Source: Candidatus Kapaibacterium sp. (lineage in GTDB: Bacteria; Bacteroidota; Ignavibacteria; Kapaibacteriales; NICIL-2). From it: DNA of 64,000 nt. The DNA lies in contig JANWWF010000001.1 of assembly GCA_025055755.1 (NCBI GenBank), positions 347,377 to 411,376 on the forward strand, in the 5' to 3' direction. Shown in pieces: positions 10,095 to 18,653 of this stretch. How positions within the stretch are numbered: position 1 is the stretch's first letter; each line of letters opens with the position of its first letter. The notes beneath the pieces were generated by a model. That model had not been told where the DNA came from and made no database searches. It saw only the letters and a program-made list of their open reading frames with translations. Both the position numbers and the translations under genes were made by a program.

Positions 10095-11336
10095 ATGCAC
10101 CATCCACAGGCACAGCAAAGAATTAGCCGCTATCATATGCTGGTTTTCATTGGGTGCTGGCTTGGCGGCATGTTTGATGGGATGGACTCAACGCTTATGA
10201 GCGTTGTTCTTCCTTCGGCGATCGGTGATTTAACTGGTTCAATGGCTCCTGCGACTGTAGGGCACTACGGCTCATTGATTAGCACCACCTTCCTGCTTGG
10301 ATGGACCTTAGGGGGCATTGTGATGGGGATGATTGGAGATCGTCTCGGAAGAGTGCGCGCAATGATCATCTCGATTTCCATGTACGCCCTCTTTACGGGG
10401 CTGGCAGGCCTGTCCCAACATTGGGGTCACTTGGCATTATGCCGATTTCTAACTGGCGTCGGTATTGGCGGTGAATTGGTAAGCATCACCACGTTTCTGG
10501 CAGAGGTCTGGCCAGAACGCTCTCGTGCTGTTGCAATTGGGGTACTGATAACCTCATACCAAGCAGGGGTGTTAGTAGCGGGTACAATCGTCAAATTCAT
10601 CCCCTTTTGGCGAACGGTCTTCTTTATTGGTGCCCTTCCTGCACTCCTGACGATATTCCTTCGCTTAGCATTACGGGAAAGTGAGCGATGGATAGAAAGT
10701 CGAGCACATAATGCGGAAGATTATCGTCTTTTGGGCGAGCTCTTTCATCGTGCCCATCGCCGGGATGTCGCAATTGGCGCTTTTGCATTCGGCGGATTAC
10801 TCATCGGCTACTGGGCCTCCCTATCATGGATACCCGCGTGGATACAGACCTTCTTCACTCCACCTAACGGAAGCGAGCAGCGAGCACTTGCAACCATGTG
10901 GCAAGGCTTTGCAGCTGTCATTGGATGCTCCAGCGCTGGTTGGATTGCCGACCGCATTGGACGTGTCCCTACAATCGCTATTAGCTACACTGGATGTTTT
11001 CTGGCATCTGCATTGTTGTTTCTGACTAATCAACAGTTCAGCCCTCTCATCTATGCTGAGGTTGCCCTGTTGGGATTGTTCATTGGAATTGCCCAAGCAA
11101 TCATGTACGTGTACCTACCGGAGCTTTTCCCTACGCGCATCCGTGCAACAGCGGTTGGCTTCTGCCTCAACGCAGGACGGCTGAGTACCGCTATTGCCGT
11201 ATTGTTTGTTGGCGTCATTGTACAAGCACTTGGTGGCTTTGCTCCCAGCGCGATGCTATTCGCAGGCGCTTACCTACTGGCTGTCGTGGCATCCTTGTGG
11301 GCAAGAGAGACGCGTGGAACTCCCTTGCCTGCATAG
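10095..11336 (+). CDS. MFS transporter (sugar/aromatic-acid porter type)
   Basis: The product has 413 residues and about 12 hydrophobic helices. Helix 1 carries the GMFDGMDSTLMSVVLPS motif (the D of FDxxD is typical of aromatic-acid and metabolite:H+ symporters). The loop 2-3 motif is GMIGDRLGRVRAM, and a related GWIADRIGRVPT marks loop 8-9. YLPELFPTRIRATAVG is the sugar-porter-like motif late in the second half. The substrate is unknown; a small organic acid is likely from the family. The ATG at 10095 is preferred over an in-frame TTG at 10065. Confidence 0.85.
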   Translation: MHHPQAQQRISRYHMLVFIGCWLGGMFDGMDSTLMSVVLPSAIGDLTGSMAPATVGHYGSLISTTFLLGWTLGGIVMGMIGDRLGRVRAMIISISMYALFTGLAGLSQHWGHLALCRFLTGVGIGGELVSITTFLAEVWPERSRAVAIGVLITSYQAGVLVAGTIVKFIPFWRTVFFIGALPALLTIFLRLALRESERWIESRAHNAEDYRLLGELFHRAHRRDVAIGAFAFGGLLIGYWASLSWIPAWIQTFFTPPNGSEQRALATMWQGFAAVIGCSSAGWIADRIGRVPTIAISYTGCFLASALLFLTNQQFSPLIYAEVALLGLFIGIAQAIMYVYLPELFPTRIRATAVGFCLNAGRLSTAIAVLFVGVIVQALGGFAPSAMLFAGAYLLAVVASLWARETRGTPLPA

Positions 11337-11380
11337 CACGGCGGGTTTAAACTCTATCCGATCTGCCTGGTAGGGCAAAA

Positions 11381-12784
11381 TCAAAAGTTTACCGACTCTC
11401 CGTATGCAGTTGCAGCCGACTCCATGACTGCTTCGCTCAGTGTCGGATGCGCGTGAATGGTTTTGATGAGAGAATGCGCCGTTGCATCAAGTTCGCGAGC
11501 CACACCTATTTCGGCGATCAACTCGGTGACGTCTGGACCAATCATATGGGCGCCCAAAATCTCTCCATACTTGGCGTCAATAACCAACTTGACGAATCCC
11601 TCTGTTTTGCCAATACCCCAGGCTTTTCCACTGGCAGTGAAGGGAAATTTGCCGATCTTGACATCGTATCCAGCTTCTCGTGCCTTCTTTTCAGTCATGC
11701 CAATACTGGCAATCTGAGGCTGACAATAAGTACAACCAGGGATGTTCTGATAGTTGATTGGATGTACCTCCAGTCCAGCAATGTGTTCAACGCAAAGTAT
11801 GCCTTCAGCCGATGCCTTGTGAGCAAGCCAGGGCGGTCCCGCAACGTCGCCAATTGCGTATACGCCTTCGACTGTTGTTCGCATGTATGGGTCCACTTTA
11901 ATCCACCCTCGCTCAACGGTAACGCCCACTTCCTCTAACCCGATGTTCTCGATATTTCCCTGCACACCGATAGCATTGAGGGCAACTTCGGCTGTCAACG
12001 TTTGGCGATTGCCATCTTTCCCCTCCACAACGACCTCGACCTGGTCGCCAAGATTTTTGGCACTCACAACTTTTGTGTTGGTCATGATCGTCATGCCTTG
12101 CTTTTTGAAGCTGCGCTCTAATTCTTTGGCAATCTCTTCATCTTCATTTGGCACCAATGTTGGCATCATTTCAACGATGGTCACTTTTGTGCCAAAAGCA
12201 TTGTAGAAATACGCAAATTCCACTCCAATAGCCCCCGAACCAATCACAATCATAGAGCTGGGAATAGCATCTGCGAGCATTGCCTCCGTGCTGGTCCAAA
12301 TCCGTTTACGGTCTACCTCGATGCCTGGGATCATTCGTGTTCGGGCACCTGTGGCGATTATCACATGCTTTGCGGTAATGCGATCGGTTACATTCCCTTG
12401 ATCATCCCGTACTTCTACGGTTCGCGCATCGAGTAGCTTACCTGTTCCTTTGATGTGCTGCACTTTGTATTTTTTGAATAGGAATGCCACCCCGTTGTTC
12501 ATACGGTCTGCAACAGCACGGCTTCGAGCAATCACCTTAGGGAAATCAACCTCTACGTTGCCAACCGAAAACCCATAGTCTGCTGCATGGTCGAGAAACT
12601 GCCTGTATTCAGCACTTTTGAGAAGCGCCTTCGATGGGATACACCCCCAGTTGAGGCATACTCCACCTAAGCGATCGCGCTCGATACAAATGGTTTTCAT
12701 ACCAAGTTGAGCAGCACGGATAGCTGCTACATAACCACCGGGCCCTGCCCCGAGAACAACAACATCGACTGTGTGTGTATTCAT
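11381..12784 (-). CDS. lpdA: Dihydrolipoyl dehydrogenase (E3)
   Basis: E3 reoxidises the lipoyl groups of 2-oxo acid dehydrogenases and the glycine cleavage system with FAD and NAD+. The 467 residues show the FAD site GAGPGGYVAAIRAAQLG, the redox disulphide GGVCLNWGCIPSKALL, the NAD site VIGSGAIGVEFAYF, a second FAD contact (YAIGDVAGPPWLAHKAS) and the catalytic HPTLSEAVME. It starts 39 bases after sucC, so the two form a TCA-cycle pair. A lipoylated partner, gcvH, is encoded at 44965-45354. Confidence 0.97.
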   Translation of the reverse strand: MNTHTVDVVVLGAGPGGYVAAIRAAQLGMKTICIERDRLGGVCLNWGCIPSKALLKSAEYRQFLDHAADYGFSVGNVEVDFPKVIARSRAVADRMNNGVAFLFKKYKVQHIKGTGKLLDARTVEVRDDQGNVTDRITAKHVIIATGARTRMIPGIEVDRKRIWTSTEAMLADAIPSSMIVIGSGAIGVEFAYFYNAFGTKVTIVEMMPTLVPNEDEEIAKELERSFKKQGMTIMTNTKVVSAKNLGDQVEVVVEGKDGNRQTLTAEVALNAIGVQGNIENIGLEEVGVTVERGWIKVDPYMRTTVEGVYAIGDVAGPPWLAHKASAEGILCVEHIAGLEVHPINYQNIPGCTYCQPQIASIGMTEKKAREAGYDVKIGKFPFTASGKAWGIGKTEGFVKLVIDAKYGEILGAHMIGPDVTELIAEIGVARELDATAHSLIKTIHAHPTLSEAVMESAATAYGESVNF

Positions 12785-12823
12785 CGCAATTGGGAATGGA
12801 GTGAAACAAGTCGGAGCACTATG

Positions 12824-14083
12824 CTACGCAGCATGACTTTGGTGAAGAGCTGCTGTTACTTGCCGCGCAGCATCCTCAAACGTTTCTGCAAGCAAAAAGT
12901 TCAAACCACTCGAGCGGAGTATCTCGAGCGCTTCTTTTGCGTTCGTCCCCTCCAGCCGCACGATAACCGGTACTCGAACATCAACCTGCTCAAGTGCCTG
13001 CACAATGCCATGTGCTACCCGGTCACAACGAACAATGCCCCCAAAGATGTTGATGAGCACTGCCTGGACATTCGGATCACTCAGCATGATGCGGAATCCA
13101 TTGGCAATACGTTCGACATTAGCAGCTCCTCCAACATCGAGAAAGTTCGCGGGTTTGCCCCCTGCAAGCTGGATCAAGTCCATCGTTGCCATTGCAAGCC
13201 CTGCTCCGTTAACCATGCATCCGACATTTCCATCCAGTTTGATATAGCTGAGATTGTACTTGGCCGCCTCTCGCTCGAGGGGATCTTCTTCGTCTGTGTC
13301 AATCAAATCCAAGTATTCGGGATGGCGATACAATGCATTATCGTCGAAAGTCACTTTTGCATCGAGTGCGATAAATCGGTCGTCATTTGTCAAAATGAGG
13401 GGATTGACTTCTACCAGCGAACAATCGAGTTCTTCATAGGCATGGTAAAGTTTCTCGATGAAATCGAGAAAATTCCGAAATGCTGTGCCTTCCAAGCCTA
13501 ATCCAAATGCCAAACGGCGTCGGATGTATGGCTGGCAACCAGCGACAGGATCAACATGGACCTGTACGATTTTCTCTGGTGCGGTCGCAGCGACGTGCTC
13601 AATATCTACTCCTCCCTCTGCACTGACCATGATCAGATTGACCGAGCGGCTTCGATCCAGCAGAATCGAGCAATAGTACTCCTTCTTGATGTCTGCTCCC
13701 TCTTCGATGAGTAAACGACGCACAATTTTTCCCTCTGGACCAGTTTGATGGGTGACCAGCTTGCCTCCCAACATCTCCCGAGCAGCTAAGTATGCCTTGT
13801 GGGCAACGTTACCGTACTCATCAGGACGTATGACAACAACACCCCGAAGTGGCGCTCCAAAAAGCGTGCGAGGCTGATTTGTCTCTGGATCGTAGATGAT
13901 TCCCTTACCCCGTCCGCCCGCGTGGATTTGTGCCTTCACGACTATTGTGCTAATCCCTCGAGTTTCGAAGTGATGGTATGCTACAATCCCCGCATCCACA
14001 GCGTTGAAAACTGGTTTACCCTCAAGCAAAGGAACATTGAACTGGCGCAATAGTTGCTTAGCCTGATATTCATGGATATTCAT
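12824..14083 (-). CDS. sucC: Succinate-CoA ligase, beta subunit
   Basis: The beta subunit of succinyl-CoA synthetase supplies the ATP-grasp domain and nucleotide specificity. It opens with the typical MNIHEYQAKQLLRQF, has QIHAGGRGKG, LVEVNPLI, and the C-terminal GAGLAMATMDLIQLAGG and FGGIVRCD segments. At 419 residues it is about 30 longer than the E. coli protein, with insertions in the ATP-grasp half. The alpha subunit gene sucD is not adjacent, which is less common. It is divergent from the PhnD-like gene. Confidence 0.96.
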   Translation of the reverse strand: MNIHEYQAKQLLRQFNVPLLEGKPVFNAVDAGIVAYHHFETRGISTIVVKAQIHAGGRGKGIIYDPETNQPRTLFGAPLRGVVVIRPDEYGNVAHKAYLAAREMLGGKLVTHQTGPEGKIVRRLLIEEGADIKKEYYCSILLDRSRSVNLIMVSAEGGVDIEHVAATAPEKIVQVHVDPVAGCQPYIRRRLAFGLGLEGTAFRNFLDFIEKLYHAYEELDCSLVEVNPLILTNDDRFIALDAKVTFDDNALYRHPEYLDLIDTDEEDPLEREAAKYNLSYIKLDGNVGCMVNGAGLAMATMDLIQLAGGKPANFLDVGGAANVERIANGFRIMLSDPNVQAVLINIFGGIVRCDRVAHGIVQALEQVDVRVPVIVRLEGTNAKEALEILRSSGLNFLLAETFEDAARQVTAALHQSHAA

Positions 14084-14170
14084 TGCATCACGACTCGATC
14101 AGTGAGACAGCATTAATGATGTTTGCCGGGCATATACCGAACTTTGCAGTTGTCCCATAGCAAACGGCTG

Positions 14171-14178
14171 CAAAACTA
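14171..14178 (-). promoter_or_regulatory. Candidate -7 box upstream of sucC-lpdA
   Basis: TAGTTTTG on the minus strand matches TAnnTTTG. It lies 88 bases before the sucC start in the 146-base divergent gap. Nothing else is evident in the gap. Confidence 0.35.
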
Positions 14179-14229
14179 CGGCAACAGCACACGTCCTTGG
14201 TGTTACAGTGCGGTAACGGAGTTATCCTT

Positions 14230-15165
14230 ATGCGATATGTCCTTGTTTATGGAACCTTTACCCTTGTTGCAATTGCATGGATCACAATTCGCGCCCTCCT
14301 TGGAAGCAGCCAAGCACCGGTAGGAAGTGCTTCGCGCCCTATCCAGCTTATGCTTACCCCTTCAGTAGAAAACCAAAAGGTAACAACAAGCGCGGATTCT
14401 TTAGTTGCATATCTCCATCGAGCAACGGGACTACACTTTACCGCTGCAGTGCCATCCTCCTACATTGTCGTTGTCGAGTCCTTTGGTAGTGGCGCTGCAG
14501 ACATTGCTATCACGAACACTTTCAGCTATGTGCTTGCTCATGAAAAGTACGGTGCGAATGCGGCGCTTATGGTAGTCCGGCGTGGAGGGGAAACACACTA
14601 CCGCGGTCAAATCATTGCGCACAAAGAAAGCGGCATCAGGCGTATAGAGGATCTCGGTGGTAAACGCTTTGCCTTTGTTGATGCGGCCTCAACATCAGGA
14701 TATATTCTGCCCAAAGCTTTGCTTGACCGCCATGGTATTCGGCTTGGACAGACGCTCTTTGCAGGACGACATGATAACGTTGTCACAATGGTGTACCAGC
14801 GTCAAGTCGATGCCGGTGCAACGTACTATTCTCCCCCTGATCCTGCAACGGGAGAGATACTCGATGCACGCGCTCGTGTCAAGACACATTTCCCTGATGT
14901 ATTCGACAAAGTGCGCATCATTGCATTGACCGAGGAAATACCAAACGACCCTATTGTTTTCCGCCGCGACTTTCCCCCTGCACTCCGAGACATAATCGTT
15001 CGTGCGTTACTTGAATTCCAAAAAACTCCAACCGGTAGGCGCATTCTTTACGATGCCTATAGCATCGAGGGATTCGCACCCGCCTCAGATCGAGACTATG
15101 ACCGACTACGGGAGCTTATTCGTAATTTCGGTGGGGATCTTCGCGCTCTCCTCCACCGACGATAG
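14230..15165 (+). CDS. PhnD-like phosphate/phosphonate-type periplasmic binding protein
   Basis: A substrate-binding protein of the PhnD/phosphite family. The N-terminus (about residues 4-24) is a signal or anchor helix. The type-2 periplasmic fold follows, with the family segments LTPSVENQKV, ESFGSGAADIAITN, YRGQIIAHKESGI, DLGGKRFAFVDAASTSGY and VDAGATYYSPP. Length is 311 residues. No ABC ATPase or permease is adjacent, so the ligand and any transport role are unknown; orphan PhnD-like proteins also act as sensors. The start was set at the ATG 14230 because the upstream extension lacks conserved sequence. Confidence 0.82.
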   Translation: MRYVLVYGTFTLVAIAWITIRALLGSSQAPVGSASRPIQLMLTPSVENQKVTTSADSLVAYLHRATGLHFTAAVPSSYIVVVESFGSGAADIAITNTFSYVLAHEKYGANAALMVVRRGGETHYRGQIIAHKESGIRRIEDLGGKRFAFVDAASTSGYILPKALLDRHGIRLGQTLFAGRHDNVVTMVYQRQVDAGATYYSPPDPATGEILDARARVKTHFPDVFDKVRIIALTEEIPNDPIVFRRDFPPALRDIIVRALLEFQKTPTGRRILYDAYSIEGFAPASDRDYDRLRELIRNFGGDLRALLHRR

Positions 15166-15186
15166 TGTCAGTATTCGGAGCATGGG

Positions 15187-15786
15187 ATGTACCATTTGAC
15201 CCACTTGAGCATTTCAGAACTCGAACAAAAATTGCGGGACAAAATCGATCCAGTTGAGCTCAACAAAGTCGTAAGCGCATACGAGATGGCAGAAAGCGTT
15301 CATGAGGGGCAAGTTCGCCGCGATGGCTCGCCCTACTTTTTCCACTGCTCCCGGGTGTGCAAGATTTTGATTGAGGAGCTCGGTATCACCGACACCGATG
15401 TACTCTGCGCCGCGTTGTTGCACGATGTGCTCGAAGATTCAGAAGAAATCACTCGCGACATCATTGCATACAACTTCGGGGAATACTGCGCGTACATCGT
15501 CGAAACGCTCACGAAAGACTTGGAGCGACAAGAATACGACCGGGAAGCTGTCGAGCATGAGCATCTGGAGCGCTTGCGGCATGCAAGCGACGATTGTTTG
15601 ATCATTCGCTTAGCCGCACGGCTGGACAACTTCCGCTGTTTGCAGTTCGACTTGAAACGCAATCCTCTCTGCTACATCGCAGAGACAATGGAGCATTACG
15701 TACCTCTTGCCGAAGAACGCGACAATCCCCACTTGCATAAACTGGTAGCAGAACTTCGAAAGGAACAAAACAAATTCTTGGGCTAA
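15187..15786 (+). CDS. Stand-alone HD-domain protein of the RelA/SpoT hydrolase type (small alarmone hydrolase-like)
   Basis: The 199-residue protein aligns throughout with the N-terminal (p)ppGpp hydrolase domain of RelA/SpoT and has no synthetase domain. Family blocks visible: HEGQVRRDGSPYFFH (His 53), ALLHDVLEDS (His 79, Asp 80, Glu 83, Asp 84), FGEYCAYIVETLTKD, then IIRLAARLDNFRCL where the family has KLADRLHN. In that last motif the metal-binding Asp is replaced by Ala 144. Three of four metal ligands are therefore present and one is missing, so activity is uncertain: a weakened or altered hydrolase, or a nucleotide-binding protein. It sits between the PhnD-like gene and an inositol-phosphatase-family gene. 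Confidence 0.75.
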   Translation: MYHLTHLSISELEQKLRDKIDPVELNKVVSAYEMAESVHEGQVRRDGSPYFFHCSRVCKILIEELGITDTDVLCAALLHDVLEDSEEITRDIIAYNFGEYCAYIVETLTKDLERQEYDREAVEHEHLERLRHASDDCLIIRLAARLDNFRCLQFDLKRNPLCYIAETMEHYVPLAEERDNPHLHKLVAELRKEQNKFLG

Positions 15787-15830
15787 AGCAGAGGATATTT
15801 TTGCAGCCAGCAGTTCGTATTCAGCCTTCT

Positions 15831-16640
15831 ATGACACTACCAGCAGTATCTCTTGACGCATTGGAACAGGTCGCAACGGAGGCTGCTCGTGCAGCTGGCG
15901 CTATTTTACGAACCAACTTCGACCAAGCAAAACAGCTTCGTTTCAAAGAAGGCATCCACAACATTGTTACCGATTCGGATCTTGCAGCTGAGCAGCGTAT
16001 TGTTGACATTATTCATGACGTCTTCCCCGACCATGCAATCTTAGCTGAAGAGAGTGGAGCACAACAGCAAGCTTCCGCCTACCGGTGGATTGTTGATCCC
16101 CTCGATGGTACGGTCAACTTTGCCCACGGGATACCAATCTTTTCGATTAGCATTGCAGTGGAATGGCATGGAACAGTCGTCGTAGGTGTTGTGTATCATC
16201 CCTTGCTCGATGAGCTTTTTATCGCCCGAAAAGGGGGTGGGGCATATCTTAACGGTCGCCCTCTTCGCGTTTCCACCTGTGCACAGCTTGCCGATGCGTT
16301 CTTGGTAACTGGCTTTCCGTACAACATTGCCTCATTCCCGGAGTACCGAGAATGGCACTTTCCTGCGTTAGTACGACGCGGCATTCCCATTCGCCGACTT
16401 GGCTCAGCGGCGCTTGACCTGGCATACGTTGCTGCAGGCCGCTTCGATGGCTTCTGGGAAGTAGGATTACAACCCTGGGATATTGCCGCAGGGGTCCTTT
16501 TAGTAGCAGAAGCTGGAGGACGCATCACCAGCTACGACGGCGGCCCCCACACCCTCACAACACGCACGATCGTTGCAACCAATGGGGCAATTCATGACGA
16601 GTTCATTGCTTTTTTGAATAGCACGCCCAATGAAGTGTAA
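15831..16640 (+). CDS. Inositol monophosphatase family protein (SuhB-like)
   Basis: A Mg2+-dependent sugar-phosphate phosphatase, 269 residues. The metal-site motifs are intact: the EES Glu (ILAEESG), DPLDGTVNFAHG and WDIAAGVLLVAEAGG. Family members hydrolyse inositol phosphate, fructose bisphosphate, PAP or histidinol phosphate; sequence alone does not decide here, though the short loops resemble SuhB-type IMPases. The ATG at 15831 is preferred to an in-frame TTG at 15801. Its end overlaps dapF by 11 bases, so translation is probably coupled. Confidence 0.9.
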   Translation: MTLPAVSLDALEQVATEAARAAGAILRTNFDQAKQLRFKEGIHNIVTDSDLAAEQRIVDIIHDVFPDHAILAEESGAQQQASAYRWIVDPLDGTVNFAHGIPIFSISIAVEWHGTVVVGVVYHPLLDELFIARKGGGAYLNGRPLRVSTCAQLADAFLVTGFPYNIASFPEYREWHFPALVRRGIPIRRLGSAALDLAYVAAGRFDGFWEVGLQPWDIAAGVLLVAEAGGRITSYDGGPHTLTTRTIVATNGAIHDEFIAFLNSTPNEV

Positions 16641-17481
16641 TGTCACCTACATGTCAGGTGCAGGGAATTTGTTCACCGTTGTCACACCGAGGGATATTGC
16701 GCCGGAACAGATTGGTTCCATTGCACCACACCTATGCGATGCTCACGCAACACTCGGTCGAATGACCGAAGGAATTCTCGTCGTAGGGGACAGGCACGAC
16801 GATCAGCTTGATGTGTGGTATTTCAATCCTGACGGCTCCAGTGGCATGATGTGTGGGAATGGAGCCCGCTGTGCAGTCCTGTATGCTGTAGAAAAGGGGA
16901 TAGTCAACCGTGGCGGTAGGATTAGACTTTCGATAGCTGGCACCAGCTATCCGGCTGCGTTTGATGGTAGTACGATAGCGATTGAATTCCCTCCTCCACG
17001 GGAAGACGTCCGAAACCTTATCCTCTCCATCAACGGATGTACACTCGAGTGTGCGTATGTGGACGTTGGCTCTGACCATGTCGTTCTTCCACAGAGTGTA
17101 GTGCAGAGAGTGTATCAGACACACCTCCCTCCCAATGCTTTGACCGAACTTGCACGGTATATCCGGTACCACCCGGTTTTCTCGAGAGGAACAAACGTCA
17201 ACTTCTACTCGGTCGAAGGCAGCTGTGTCTACTTGGCAACTTACGAGCGAGGAGTGGAAGCAATCACCGGAGCCTGTGGGACAGGTGCTTTAGCAACGGC
17301 TGTTGTCCTATGGCGCACAAGGATCCTTCCCGCTGATTCGATGACAATCATTCCCCCCAGTAGAGAACCGTTAACCGTCCATATCCGCCATGCCGGGAAT
17401 GTGATTTCATCGTTAGTTCTTGCCGGCCCAGCACAGATTCTTGCTGAACAAACTGTTGAACTGCCCGACGTGCGTAGATGA
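16630..17481 (+). CDS. dapF: Diaminopimelate epimerase
   Basis: DapF interconverts LL- and meso-diaminopimelate for lysine and peptidoglycan synthesis. The two catalytic cysteines lie in the expected motifs MCGNGARC and GACGTGALATA. YMSGAGNLFTVV at the start corresponds to the family's GxGND(F) N-terminal region with a somewhat divergent sequence. It is 283 residues long. It overlaps the preceding phosphatase by 11 bases and the following amidohydrolase by four (ATGA). Confidence 0.95.
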   Translation: MKCNVTYMSGAGNLFTVVTPRDIAPEQIGSIAPHLCDAHATLGRMTEGILVVGDRHDDQLDVWYFNPDGSSGMMCGNGARCAVLYAVEKGIVNRGGRIRLSIAGTSYPAAFDGSTIAIEFPPPREDVRNLILSINGCTLECAYVDVGSDHVVLPQSVVQRVYQTHLPPNALTELARYIRYHPVFSRGTNVNFYSVEGSCVYLATYERGVEAITGACGTGALATAVVLWRTRILPADSMTIIPPSREPLTVHIRHAGNVISSLVLAGPAQILAEQTVELPDVRR

Positions 17482-18653
17482 ATCTATCTGACTTCTACAC
17501 TGAAGCGCAGCAACGATTTGAGTGGATTCGCTCTCATCGCCGATGGTTACATGCGCACCCCGAGCTTTCATTCAACGAATACAACACGCGCGACTACATT
17601 ATGTCTGTGTTGGAAAAACTGGGTCTGCAGCCGCGTGTTGTTGCCCGCACTGGTGTGACTGCAACTATTGGTAGTGGAACTCGCTGCGTTGCTCTCCGTG
17701 CTGACATTGATGCTCTTCCGATTGAAGAACAAACAGGTCTGCCCTTTGCATCCACGAACAAGGGCGTCATGCATGCTTGTGGACACGATTTCCATACAGC
17801 GATGTTACTCGGTGCGGCTGCGCTATTGTGTGAAGCTGCAGATCAGCTCAACGGCCGCGTGCTACTCATTTTTCAGCCAGGAGAGGAAAAATCTCCAGGT
17901 GGTGCATCGCTGGTGATAGCTGAGGGCATTTTGCAAGAGTTTCGCCCTGAAGCAATATTCGGGCAGCACGTGTATCCTGAAGCACCAACAGGAACCGTCC
18001 AAATAGCTGCAGGACCAATCATGGCAAGCGCCGACGAGTTATACTGGACCTTGCGAGGGAAAGGCACCCATGCTGCTCAACCTCATCGAGGAGCTAACCC
18101 TATCCGAGCTGCAGCAGAACTTATCATTCACTTGGATGGTGTAGTGCAGCAGAGTCGGAATCCTCTGCACCCTGCCTTGCTTACGATTACTGCTATCCAA
18201 GGCGGAACGGCAACGAACATCATCCCTCATGTTGTCCAGCTCAAGGGAACACTTCGCAGTTTCAATGACCAGTGGCGTCGTAGCATGTGGAATCGAATCA
18301 TTGCCCAAAGCAAGGTTTTATGCGCTCTCTACGATGTTGAATGCAATGTGGACATTGTCGAAGGCTATCCGCCTCTCATCTGCGATTCTGGCGCCACTAG
18401 TCACGTCGAAGAGGTTGCCAAACGTGTGATTGGAAGTCAAAACATATACCCTTTCGAACCTAAGCTCTGGGCAGAGGACTTTGCTTTCTATGCCCAGCAG
18501 ATACCTGCCGCGTTTTGGATGCTCGGTTGCCGTCCTCCCGAACGGGAGCACATGCCAGGTCTGCATTCCCCGCACTTTACGCCTGACGAGGCGGCTCTTC
18601 CCTTAGGAAGCGCTTTGCTGGCGGCAGCAGCAATGGCATGGCTCTCCTCTTAG
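17478..18653 (+). CDS. M20 family amidohydrolase
   Basis: A dinuclear-metal aminoacylase/amidohydrolase of the M20D type (hippurate hydrolase, IAA-amino acid hydrolase, N-acetyl-diaminopimelate deacetylase). Visible motifs: HAHPELSFNEYNT, ALRADIDALPIEE, HACGHDFHTAMLLGAA (metal ligands), FQPGEEKSPGGA, the dimerisation domain with GKGTHAAQPHRG, and EDFAFYAQQIPAAF. It is 391 residues. Four-base overlap with dapF suggests a link to the diaminopimelate pathway, for example N-acetyl-DAP deacetylation, but this is inference. Its TAG stop overlaps the stop of the opposing gene. Confidence 0.88.
   Translation: MNLSDFYTEAQQRFEWIRSHRRWLHAHPELSFNEYNTRDYIMSVLEKLGLQPRVVARTGVTATIGSGTRCVALRADIDALPIEEQTGLPFASTNKGVMHACGHDFHTAMLLGAAALLCEAADQLNGRVLLIFQPGEEKSPGGASLVIAEGILQEFRPEAIFGQHVYPEAPTGTVQIAAGPIMASADELYWTLRGKGTHAAQPHRGANPIRAAAELIIHLDGVVQQSRNPLHPALLTITAIQGGTATNIIPHVVQLKGTLRSFNDQWRRSMWNRIIAQSKVLCALYDVECNVDIVEGYPPLICDSGATSHVEEVAKRVIGSQNIYPFEPKLWAEDFAFYAQQIPAAFWMLGCRPPEREHMPGLHSPHFTPDEAALPLGSALLAAAAMAWLSS

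Noticed and set aside
11337-11380. A terminator between the MFS gene and lpdA
   Set aside because: Only a four-base stem (TGCC/GGCA) is visible and there is no clear T-run on either strand.
14084-14229. A riboswitch or structured leader in the sucC/PhnD-like divergent gap
   Set aside because: No recognisable conserved leader or stable hairpin was found in the 146 bases beyond a candidate -7 box.
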